A stretch of DNA of 64,000 nt from assembly GCF_017980685.1 (NCBI RefSeq), contig NZ_JACXXO010000002.1, forward strand, positions 62,001 through 126,000, in the 5' to 3' direction. Below, piece after piece: positions 9,211-16,767 of this stretch (its first letter is position 1; every line of letters begins with the position of its first letter). The notes beneath the pieces are model-generated. The model searched no databases, was not told the DNA's origin, and saw only the letters and a list, made by a program, of their open reading frames with translations. A program made the translations under genes and the position numbers. Origin of the DNA: Pseudomonas iridis (lineage in GTDB: Bacteria; Pseudomonadota; Gammaproteobacteria; Pseudomonadales; Pseudomonadaceae).

Positions 9211-9427
9211 TATAGCACAGGCAACTTCAATCCTGCCGCAATGGCGAAGCACTCAAATCCCCCCCCTCCTTACAGACCATGAATCTGCCCAGATCACTTT
9301 CCAGGTGATAACGCTGCTGTGTCGCGGCTCGTGAATACGGAGTGTTTGCTGGCCTGAAAGGGCGCCAAACGGAGGGCATCGAGAATCGATTTCGTACTGT
9401 ACAAGGTGTGGTATGAAATGAGTACGG

Positions 9428-9639
9428 TTACTGGTTCTGGCAGTGCGGTGTGATGTGCGAAAAATGCAAACGCCAGAATTTCTCGCGTTCCTCATCGAGG
9501 TATTCGATAGCGCAATTTTCAGTGTAGTCAGCTTCGGCGTGTTCGCCCGAGTTACTTGCGGATGCATGTGGCGGGCAAGCAGGCTGATGTCATCTAGGTC
9601 GGCTGGGTCAGCGTGCCCGTCGATTTCAAAATTCATCAA
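9428..9639 (-). pseudogene. Possible decayed small gene, unrecognised
   Basis: The stretch shows protein-like sequence in two frames. From 9639 leftward one frame reads FEIDGHADPADLDDISLLARH. A neighbouring frame then continues with GEHAEADYTENCAIEYLDEE and REKFWRLHF up to a TAA at 9428-9430. The switch near 9550 suggests one frameshifted gene of about 70 codons. Base composition is lower in GC than the flanks. I do not recognise the family, and both pieces could be chance open frames. Confidence 0.2.
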
Positions 9640-9768
9640 ACCGAAACCAAATTCGCGCGAAATGGTTACACGAGGAAATACATCATGAGGCTACCGCTAT
9701 CTGCACAGGAGTCGATCTGGCGCGGTTAGCTGGCGGCTGGTCGGTTTAACAGCATTTACGATTTTCCG

Positions 9769-9802
9769 GGGCCGTCTCCTTGGCAGGGTGCGGCCCTTTT
9801 TT
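9769..9802 (+). terminator. Rho-independent terminator
   Basis: GGGCCG pairs with CGGCCC across a 16-nt loop and is followed by six T. There is no intact gene just upstream, only a 14-codon frame at 9684-9728 preceded by GAGGA, so it may be the relic end of a lost gene or of a small RNA. Confidence 0.6.
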
Positions 9803-9825
9803 ATTTCTGGATTTAGGGCAGAAGC

Positions 9826-10008
9826 CCCTCACCCTAGCCCTCTCCCGGAGGGAGAGGGGACCGACCATAAAGACCTCAGGAGCTTCATCGACCTGAAAGA
9901 TTGCCGCGAATCCAACGTCTGGATTCAGCGCGGTATTTCAGGTCGGTAGAGCTAAACAGCATCCCCCAATCAGTCCCCTCTCCCTCTGGGAGAGGGCTAG
10001 GGTGAGGG
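9826..10008 (-). repeat. ~183 bp palindrome-ended repeat element, copy 1
   Basis: The ends are inverted copies of CCCTCACCCTAGCCCTCTCC, and each end also folds on itself (CCCTCTCCC-ggag-GGAGAGGG). The interior matches the element at 12761-12936 in opposite orientation: 23 bp at 9956-9978 equal 12791-12813, and 15 bp at 9886-9900 equal 12863-12877. No open frame of note is inside. The layout is that of a short non-autonomous mobile element. Confidence 0.8.
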
Positions 10009-10137
10009 TCGTTGATCTAAAGCGTTCCGGGAAACGTATATGCAATTAAGGTATTAATACATAGCTTCTTATTCCTTAACGAATATATATCCCCTCCCTA
10101 TACTCGGTCAGGAACAGACACGCAGGAGAGTTCCCCC

Positions 10138-10719
10138 ATGCGCAACGAATCAATTCGCTACCTGATTGTGCCGGGCTGGCAAGGATCGCCAGAAGATCAT
10201 TGGCAAACTCACTGGCAGAAAAGCTTGCCGAACAGCGCGCGGGTGGAGCAGGCCGACTGGCTGACCCCGCGCCGTGAAGACTGGGTCGCGGCGCTGGCCG
10301 AGGCGATTGCCGCCGACAGCACGCCGGTCATCCTCATCGCGCACAGCCTCGGCTGCATCACCGTCGCCCATTGGGCGGCGACCGCGCCGCTGCAATACCT
10401 GCGTCAGGTACGCGGCGCCTTGCTGGTTGCGCCGGCGGATGTCGAGCGCCCGGCTTGCGCACCGGCGCTGCGCAATTTCGCACCGATCCCGAGCGATCTG
10501 CTGCCGTTCCCGAGCCAGGTTGTCAGCTCCGACAACGACGCCGCCGTCAGTGCGCCGCGTGCTCTGGAACTGGCACGCAACTGGGGCGCCGAGGCGGGGA
10601 TTCTGGCCGGTGCCGGGCATATCAATGTGAAGTCCGGGCATCAGCGCTGGGAGCAGGGTTTTGCCTACCTCTATCGCCTGCAAAACCGCATGGAACAGCA
10701 TGGCCGACGTCGTGCCTGA
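10138..10719 (+). CDS. RBBP9/YdeN-family serine hydrolase
   Basis: The 193-residue cytoplasmic protein is a small alpha/beta hydrolase. It opens with YLIVPGWQGSPEDHWQ, the oxyanion/N-terminal motif of the RBBP9/YdeN group. The nucleophile is Ser70 in AHSLG, and the likely His is in GAGHINVKSGH near the end. The substrate is unknown. A GGAG site precedes the ATG. The gene lies 55 bp before a sigma54-activator-like gene on the same strand and may be cotranscribed with it. Confidence 0.85.
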   Translation: MRNESIRYLIVPGWQGSPEDHWQTHWQKSLPNSARVEQADWLTPRREDWVAALAEAIAADSTPVILIAHSLGCITVAHWAATAPLQYLRQVRGALLVAPADVERPACAPALRNFAPIPSDLLPFPSQVVSSDNDAAVSAPRALELARNWGAEAGILAGAGHINVKSGHQRWEQGFAYLYRLQNRMEQHGRRRA

Positions 10720-10774
10720 TTTTTTATTCCGTTAAACGCCCCCGTCTGCCGGCGGTTCTGGGCGGGAGTCTGTC

Positions 10775-11707
10775 ATGAGTTTCGAATCTTTCGGTCAGCC
10801 GTTGCTGACCTTTCCCGACGCGGAAAAAAGCCCCTTGAGCATTCGCGCCAAAGCGCTGGTGTTCGTCGATCCGCGCTCGCGTCAGTTGCGTGAAGAGCTT
10901 GAGCAGTTAGCGCCACGATCAATATCAGTGTTGATCCGTGGCGAAACCGGTACCGGTAAGGAACTGCTCGCCCGGCACATCCACCGCGCCAGTGATCGCA
11001 GCGGTCTGTTCGTCTCGGTCAATTGCGGCGCGATCAGCCCGACCTACGCCGAGGCCGAGCTGTTCGGCTACGCCGCCGGCAGTTATGCCGGCTCGGCGAG
11101 CAGTCGCGCAGGCTGGTTCGGCTCGGCCAACGGCGGCACCTTGTACCTCGATGAAATTGGCGACTTGCCGCTGCCGATTCAGATCAAATTGCTTGCCGCT
11201 CTGGAAAATCACGAAGTCACCCGCATCGGCGCCCATCAGCCGAGCCCGGTGGATGTTCGCCTGGTCGCGGCCACCAGCATTGATCTGGCGCAAGCGGTGG
11301 ACGCCGGGAAATTCCACGAGCGGCTTTATCACTACCTCAGCGAGGGCCACCTCGAGTTGCCGGCCCTGCGCGCACGCACCGGCGATATCCTGTCGCTGGC
11401 GGAGTACTTTTTAGGCATCTACAGCCAGCGTCTGGATCTGCCGGTGCCGTTGATCAGCGAAGCGGCCCAACACGTTTTGGAGCAACACAGTTGGCCGGGC
11501 AACACCCGTGAGCTGGAAAACGTCATTCATTTTGCGTTGCTGGTGAGCACGGGCGACGAGATTTTGCCGGAGCACCTGAACCTGCCCGAGGCGTCTGCGC
11601 CGCAGCTTCAGATCGAACGGCTGGTGACGCAAATCAACATCGGTGGCAGTGTCGATGAGCGTAAAGCGTTGAAAAAACTGCTGTTTAGCTGGAGCGAGCG
11701 GCTGTAA
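10775..11707 (+). CDS. Sigma54-activator-like AAA+ protein lacking a DNA-binding domain
   Basis: The 310-residue protein is an AAA+ domain of the sigma54-dependent activator family: Walker A GETGTGKE at residues 56-63, Walker B GGTLYLDEIGDLPL, and the late WPGNTRELENV motif. Two features are odd. The loop that contacts sigma54, normally GAFTGA, reads GSYAGS at residues 102-107. The protein also stops about 50 residues after the AAA+ domain with no Fis-type helix-turn-helix. It may be a non-activating relative that acts through another regulator. It precedes an orphan metQ, so a sulfur role like that of SfnR is possible but only inferred. Confidence 0.8.
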   Translation: MSFESFGQPLLTFPDAEKSPLSIRAKALVFVDPRSRQLREELEQLAPRSISVLIRGETGTGKELLARHIHRASDRSGLFVSVNCGAISPTYAEAELFGYAAGSYAGSASSRAGWFGSANGGTLYLDEIGDLPLPIQIKLLAALENHEVTRIGAHQPSPVDVRLVAATSIDLAQAVDAGKFHERLYHYLSEGHLELPALRARTGDILSLAEYFLGIYSQRLDLPVPLISEAAQHVLEQHSWPGNTRELENVIHFALLVSTGDEILPEHLNLPEASAPQLQIERLVTQINIGGSVDERKALKKLLFSWSERL

Positions 11708-11874
11708 CCGCTTCGTTCAACATGAACAAAATGGAATATGAAGCTGAATAAACGTTATTGTCCGGGAATAAAAAATCCGGGTATTGTCCGACCCACGCCA
11801 GCGATAGCATTCCACTGGCACACGTATTAATAGCCGTCGCCATGAGCGATCGTGATTTTCGATAAGGACACTGC

Positions 11875-12672
11875 ATGAAAAAGGTTCTGTTGTTTACCGC
11901 ATTGGCGGCTGCTCTGACTGCTTCCCTGGCCCAGGCTGGCGAGAAACTGGTCGTCGCGGCGACCCCGGTGCCGCACGCTGAAATTCTTGAGCTGATCAAG
12001 CCGACCCTCGCCAAAGAAGGCGTGGATCTGGAAGTCAAAGTCTTCACCGACTACGTTCAGCCGAACGTACAGGTTGGCGAGAAGCGTCTGGATGCCAACT
12101 ACTTCCAGACCAAGCCTTACCTGGACAGCTTCAACGCCGGCAAATACAAGGACGACAAGTCCAAGTACCTGGTGACCGTGCAAGGCGTGCACGTTGAACC
12201 GTTCGGTGGTTACTCGAGCAAGTACAAAACCCTGGCTGAATTGCCGGACGGCGCAACCATCGCCATCCCGAACGAAGGCAGCAACAGCGGCCGCGCACTG
12301 ATCCTGCTGCAGAAGGCTGGCCTGATCGAACTGAAAGACCCGAAAAACGCCCTGGCAACGCCGAAAGACATCGCCAAGAACCCGCACAACTTCAAGTTCA
12401 AGGAACTGGAATCGGCGCTGCTGCCACGCGTTCTGAAGGAAGTTGATCTGGACATGATCAACACCAACTACGCGCTGGAAGCCGGTTTGAATCCGACCAA
12501 GGATGCGCTGGTGATCGAAGGCGCTGATTCGCCGTACGTGAACTTCCTGGTGGCCCGTGAGGACAACAAGAACAGCGACGCGATTCAGAAACTGGCCAAA
12601 GCCCTGACCAGTCCGGAAGTCAAAGCGTTCATCGAGAAGAAGTACAACGGCGCGGTTCTGCCGGCGTTCTGA
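11875..12672 (+). CDS. metQ: MetQ/NlpA-family substrate-binding protein (orphan)
   Basis: The 265-residue protein starts with a signal peptide (cleavage near AQA-GEKLVV) and continues as a NlpA/MetQ binding protein: TPVPHAEILELIKP, YFQTKPYLDSFN, IPNEGSNSGRALILLQKAG and INTNYALEAGL. The family delivers D/L-methionine or related sulfur compounds to MetNI. No lipobox Cys is present, so it is likely periplasmic and soluble. No metN or metI adjoins it; a full metINQ set lies about 10 kb away. A strong terminator follows. Confidence 0.9.
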   Translation: MKKVLLFTALAAALTASLAQAGEKLVVAATPVPHAEILELIKPTLAKEGVDLEVKVFTDYVQPNVQVGEKRLDANYFQTKPYLDSFNAGKYKDDKSKYLVTVQGVHVEPFGGYSSKYKTLAELPDGATIAIPNEGSNSGRALILLQKAGLIELKDPKNALATPKDIAKNPHNFKFKELESALLPRVLKEVDLDMINTNYALEAGLNPTKDALVIEGADSPYVNFLVAREDNKNSDAIQKLAKALTSPEVKAFIEKKYNGAVLPAF

Positions 12673-12704
12673 TCTGACGCTTGAGTGAAGCGCTTCAAGG
12701 TGTG

Positions 12705-12741
12705 AAAACGCCGATGGCCAGTGATGGGCATCGGCGTTTTT
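12705..12741 (+). terminator. Rho-independent terminator of orphan metQ
   Basis: AACGCCGATG and CATCGGCGTT form a 10-bp stem followed by a T run, 33 bp after the metQ stop. Confidence 0.9.
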
Positions 12742-12760
12742 GTGTGTGCGTTGGAAAAGC

Positions 12761-12936
12761 CCCTCACCCTAGCCCTCTCCCAAAGGGAGAGGGGACTGAT
12801 TGGGGGATGCTGTAGTAGTACGCCGACCTGACACGGCTCTGTCGAATCCATAATCGATAAGGTCTTTCAGGTCGATGTTTGACGAAAGACACTACGGTCG
12901 GCCCCCTCTACCTCCGGGAGAGGGCTGGGGTGAGGG
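12761..12936 (+). repeat. ~176 bp palindrome-ended repeat element, copy 2
   Basis: It has the same CCCTCACCCTAGCCCTCTCC ends as the copy at 9826-10008 and shares internal blocks with it in reversed orientation. It lies directly behind the metQ terminator. Between the conserved blocks the two copies have diverged. Confidence 0.8.
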
Positions 12937-12945
12937 GCTTTTGAT

Positions 12946-13035
12946 TTACGCTGTGGCCTTCAAAGCCCGCCTCAACGCCATCAACAATTTCACAATCTCC
13001 TGCGGATCCAGTCGCTGTGGCACTTTTACGTCCAT
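12946..13035 (-). CDS. Possible 29-residue small protein
   Basis: ATG 13035 is preceded by AGGAAGAG at good spacing, and the frame encodes 29 residues. It starts MDVKVPQRLDPQEIVKLLM and ends with a basic amphipathic helix, ALRRALKATA. It lies between the repeat element and the ATPase gene. The regular codon use and helix pattern suggest a real peptide, but I recognise no family and the length makes chance possible. The 13036-13262 stretch upstream of it shows no other gene; it has a short piece resembling the GCAGGCCGCGATCTTTTT repeat near 13230. Confidence 0.4.
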   Translation of the reverse strand: MDVKVPQRLDPQEIVKLLMALRRALKATA

Positions 13036-13262
13036 GTTCTCTTCCTTGTTATGGGGGTTGGCCGGGGGAGTCTGGCCAAAAGCTGTTCGTCCTTGGAGGG
13101 CTTTCGTGAAAAAAAGATCCTTCCTACAGCGAAAAGGAAAATAGCTTTCTTATTCCTTCCCGGCAAACTCAAGGACAGGTTTTTGCTTGGTACCAATAGG
13201 CTTTAACCGTTTTCGTGGCAGCCCAGAAGCTGCCGCAGGCCGCGATCTTTTTGGTTTCGGAA

Positions 13263-14459
13263 TCAGTCAGGCCAATGCCACGCCGGCTCATCCAGCACGC
13301 GCTGCCCGACAATGCCGGTCTGCCCCAACGTCTTCTCCAGCACAATGCAATTGCACTCCGGGTCTTCCTGCAACGCCGAGATCAACCGCCGAGCATGGGA
13401 TACCACCCACACCTGGCACTCTTGCGACGCCTTGATAATCAACCGCGCCAGCGCCGGCAGCAGGTCCGGGTGCAGACTGGTTTCTGGTTCGTTGAGCACC
13501 ATCAACGACGGTGGCCGTGGCGTGAGCAATGCCGCGACCAGCAGCAGATAACGCAACGTCCCGTCCGACAGCTCCGCCGCCGACAATGGTCGCAATAACC
13601 CTTCCTGAAAAAACTCGATGGCAAAGCGTCCGCCGGCCTGGGATTCGATGTGCAACCGCGCGCCGGGAAATGCATCGGTGATGGCGGCCCGCATCGCGTC
13701 GGCATCGCCTATTTCGATGATGGTCTGCAACGCCGCTGCCAGATCGCGACCATCGTGATGCAACACCGGCGTGCGCGTACCCAGTTGCGGCTGGCGCACC
13801 GCGGCGTCGGCATCGCTGCGAAAGTGATCGTAGAAGCGCCAGCGGCGGATGAACTCGCGCATCTGGAACACTTCCGGCGAGCTGCGCAGGCTGCCGACCT
13901 GATCGAACAGGCTGTCGAAGTTAGGTGTGTGTTGTGCCAGAACGTCCCATTTTCTCTCGGAGCGGGCACGGATCATTGGCCCGTCACGGTCCACCAGCAG
14001 GCTGGCGGGCCGGTAATGAGGGCCAGCCCAGATGCATTCGCGCTTGATTTGCGGATCAAGGCTGAACCGCGAGGGAATCGGCCGCGGATTCTCCGGCAAC
14101 ATGAAGTGGCCGTTGGAATCGGGCAGCCCGAGGCTGATCGAATAACTGAAATCCTCCCCGGCAAACCCCAGGCGCAGGCGTTTGACGCCTTGGCGCACCG
14201 TCGGCTCGATCGCCACCTCACCGTTGCGCATCCGGCGACTGATGGTTTCCGGCCCGGCCCAGAACGTCGAATCCAGCCCGCCTTCACGGGCCAGCGCATT
14301 GACCACGCCGCCCTGCGCAGTTTCCGCCAGCAGGCGCAGCGCGCGGTACAGGTTGGACTTGCCGCTGCCGTTGGGGCCGGTGATCAGGTTCAGCCGACCC
14401 AGCGGGATCACCAATTTATTGATCGAGCGGTAATTGGCCACCGCGAGGGTCCTGAGCAT
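13263..14459 (-). CDS. RecF/OLD-like AAA ATPase
   Basis: The 398-residue protein begins MLRTLAVANYRSINKL and has Walker A GPNGSGKSN at about residues 29-37, the N-terminal layout of RecF/SMC-like predicted ATPases. The second half has the signature-like LSDGTLRYLLL and Walker B-type LMVLNEPETSLHP, followed by a VVSHARRL switch histidine motif. No nuclease (TOPRIM) domain follows, so it is the stand-alone ATPase type rather than a full OLD nuclease. The role is unknown; members of this group occur in DNA repair and defence systems, but no partner gene is adjacent. Confidence 0.85.
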   Translation of the reverse strand: MLRTLAVANYRSINKLVIPLGRLNLITGPNGSGKSNLYRALRLLAETAQGGVVNALAREGGLDSTFWAGPETISRRMRNGEVAIEPTVRQGVKRLRLGFAGEDFSYSISLGLPDSNGHFMLPENPRPIPSRFSLDPQIKRECIWAGPHYRPASLLVDRDGPMIRARSERKWDVLAQHTPNFDSLFDQVGSLRSSPEVFQMREFIRRWRFYDHFRSDADAAVRQPQLGTRTPVLHHDGRDLAAALQTIIEIGDADAMRAAITDAFPGARLHIESQAGGRFAIEFFQEGLLRPLSAAELSDGTLRYLLLVAALLTPRPPSLMVLNEPETSLHPDLLPALARLIIKASQECQVWVVSHARRLISALQEDPECNCIVLEKTLGQTGIVGQRVLDEPAWHWPD

Positions 14460-14599
14460 AAAAATCCTTCTCTTGATCGTTCTTGCGCGGGGCAGCGCCT
14501 ACAGGGGTAAATACAGCATCATGCGCGCAATGGCGGAACCCTGTTCTAAGCTCACAGTCGTATCGTCACTTGCACGTTCGTACACAGGAAGGAGTCTGC

Positions 14600-15703
14600 A
14601 TGGCGAGTCCCGGATTGAAAACAGTGGTCGTGCTCGGCCTGCTCACATTGCTGGCCGCCTGTGGCGACAAGAAACAGGTCGAAAAAGAACTGCCCCGGGT
14701 CTTCGTGCAAGAGGTCAAACCGGCGGATTACGCGGCTTCGGTGACACTGACCGGCGATGTCCAGGCGCGGGTGCAGACCGATCTGTCGTTCCGTGTCGGC
14801 GGCAAGATCATCCAGCGTTCGGTTGACGTCGGCGACCGCGTCACCGCCAAACAGGTGCTGGCCAAACTCGATCCGAAAGATTTGCAGACCAACGTCGACT
14901 CCGCACAGGCACAAGTGGTAGCCGAGCAGGCGCGGGTCAAACAAAGCGCAGCGGCTTTCGTCCGCCAGCAGAAACTCTTGCCCAAGGGCTACACCAGCCA
15001 ATCCGAATATGACGCCGCGCAAGCACAATTGCGCAGCAGCCAGAGCGCGCTGACGGCCGCTCAGGCACAACTGGCCAATGCCCGCGAGCAACTGAGCTAC
15101 ACCTCGCTGATCGCCGAAGCGCCGGGGATCATCACCGCGCGCCAGGCCGAAGTTGGCCAGGTCGTGCAAGCCACCGTGCCAATCTACAGCCTGGCCCGTG
15201 ACGGTGAGCGCGACGCGGTGTTCAACGTCTACGAGTCGTTGTTGGCCGGACCGCCGACGGATCGCTCGATTGAAGTCAGCCTGCTCGATAATCCGAAAAT
15301 CAAAACCACCGGCACGGTGCGTGAAATCACTCCGGCGGTATCCGCGCAGACCGGCACCGTGCAAGTCAAAGTCACCCTCGACAGCCTGCCTGAAGGCATG
15401 CAGCTCGGCTCGGTGGTCAGCGCCACGGCCAAGACGCCCGGCCAATCCGCCGTGGAGCTGCCGTGGTCGGCGCTGACCAAAAACCTCAGCGAGCCGGCGG
15501 TGTGGATCATCGACGGCGAGGGTCGCGCGCAACTGCACACGGTCACGGTCGGGCGTTACCTGACGGGCAAAGTCATCGTCAGCGACGGCTTGAAGGCTGG
15601 CGACAAAGTGATCATCGCCGGCGGCCAGTTGCTGCATCCGGGCATGAAAGTCGAGATTGCCGAAAACACTTACAAGGATCTGCAAGTGGGAGCCCAGCCA
15701 TGA
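14600..15703 (+). CDS. triA: RND efflux periplasmic adaptor, TriA-like
   Basis: The 367-residue lipoprotein has signal sequence and lipobox LLAAC (Cys near residue 20) and an AAGGAAGGAG ribosome site. The body follows the membrane-fusion-protein plan: a biotinyl-lipoyl half (VQTDLSFRVGGKIIQRSVDVGD), a long coiled-coil hairpin rich in Ala/Gln (about residues 95-170), and beta-barrel and membrane-proximal domains. Its stop overlaps the start of a second adaptor gene. Two adaptors before one RND pump is the hallmark of TriABC, which exports triclosan in P. aeruginosa through OpmH; the natural substrate here is unknown. Confidence 0.88.
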   Translation: MASPGLKTVVVLGLLTLLAACGDKKQVEKELPRVFVQEVKPADYAASVTLTGDVQARVQTDLSFRVGGKIIQRSVDVGDRVTAKQVLAKLDPKDLQTNVDSAQAQVVAEQARVKQSAAAFVRQQKLLPKGYTSQSEYDAAQAQLRSSQSALTAAQAQLANAREQLSYTSLIAEAPGIITARQAEVGQVVQATVPIYSLARDGERDAVFNVYESLLAGPPTDRSIEVSLLDNPKIKTTGTVREITPAVSAQTGTVQVKVTLDSLPEGMQLGSVVSATAKTPGQSAVELPWSALTKNLSEPAVWIIDGEGRAQLHTVTVGRYLTGKVIVSDGLKAGDKVIIAGGQLLHPGMKVEIAENTYKDLQVGAQP

Positions 15704-16767
15704 CGCGCCTGTTGTTGCTCACAGCGTTGCTGGCGCTGGCCGCGTGCTCGGAAAAAGAAGCGCCGCCGGAGCCGGTGCGTCCGGTGTTGTCGGTGGAAGT
15801 GAAAACCCTCAATCAGGAAGACCTCGGGCGTTTTGCCGGGAGCATTCAGGCACGCTACGAAAGCAACGTTGGTTTCCGTATCCCGGGGCGTATCGCCAGC
15901 CGTAACGTCGATGTCGGCGCCGAAGTCGAGAAGGGCGCCTTGCTCGCCACACTCGACCCGACCGACCAGCAGAACCAGTTGCGCGCCGCCCAAGGGGATC
16001 TGGCGCGCATTCAAGCGCAGTACATCAATGCCCAGGCCAACGCCCGTCGTCAGCAGCAATTGTTCGACCGTGGCGTCGGTGCGCAGGCGCAACTGGACAT
16101 CGCCCAAACCGACCTGAAAACCACCAGGGCTTCGCTGGATCAGGCCAAGGCGTCGCTGAGCCAGGCCAAGGATCAGCTCGACTACGTGCAACTGCGCACC
16201 GATCACAAAGCCGTGGTCACCGCGTGGAATGCCGAGGCCGGGCAAGTGGTTACCGCCGGCCAGCAAGTGGTGACGCTGGCGCAACCGGACATCAAGGAAG
16301 CGGTGATCGACCTGCCCGATACCCTGGTCGATCAACTGCCACCGGATGTGGTGTTTCTGGTCGCCGCGCAACTCGACCCGAGCATCAACACCACGGCGAT
16401 CATCCGCGAGATCGAACCCCAGGCCCAGAGCGCCACCCGCACCCGGCGTGCACGCCTGACGCTTACCGACACGCCACCCGGTTTTCGTCTCGGCACAGCA
16501 ATCAGCGTCACCCTCAGTTCGGCAATCAAGCCGCGTCTCGAATTGCCGGTCAGCGTGTTGCAGGAAGTCGACGGCAAAACACGGATCTGGGTCCTCGACC
16601 CGCAAGCGCAAACCGTCTCGCCACGTGACGTCACCCTGATCAGTCGCAGCGACAGCACCGTGGTGCTGTCCGGCGGCGTCAAGGCTGGCGAGCGGGTGGT
16701 AACGGCCGGTGTGAACAGCCTCAAACCGGGGCAGAAAGTCAAAATCGACGAGGACAGTCCACGATGA
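15700..16767 (+). CDS. triB: RND efflux periplasmic adaptor, TriB-like
   Basis: The 355-residue lipoprotein starts MTRLLLLTALLALAAC, and its ATG overlaps the preceding TGA (ATGA). It contains ARYESNVGFRIPGRIASRNVDVG as the lipoyl-type lobe and a coiled-coil hairpin (about residues 90-160). In P. aeruginosa TriA and TriB are both needed with TriC. Sequence similarity to the TriA-like protein is limited to the fold pattern, so this is an old duplication. The stop overlaps the pump gene by 4 bp, which indicates tight translational coupling. Confidence 0.88.
   Translation: MTRLLLLTALLALAACSEKEAPPEPVRPVLSVEVKTLNQEDLGRFAGSIQARYESNVGFRIPGRIASRNVDVGAEVEKGALLATLDPTDQQNQLRAAQGDLARIQAQYINAQANARRQQQLFDRGVGAQAQLDIAQTDLKTTRASLDQAKASLSQAKDQLDYVQLRTDHKAVVTAWNAEAGQVVTAGQQVVTLAQPDIKEAVIDLPDTLVDQLPPDVVFLVAAQLDPSINTTAIIREIEPQAQSATRTRRARLTLTDTPPGFRLGTAISVTLSSAIKPRLELPVSVLQEVDGKTRIWVLDPQAQTVSPRDVTLISRSDSTVVLSGGVKAGERVVTAGVNSLKPGQKVKIDEDSPR

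Noticed and set aside
9149..9334. 61-codon plus-strand frame after the desaturase
   Set aside because: It runs through the REP pair and has no ribosome site; a chance frame.
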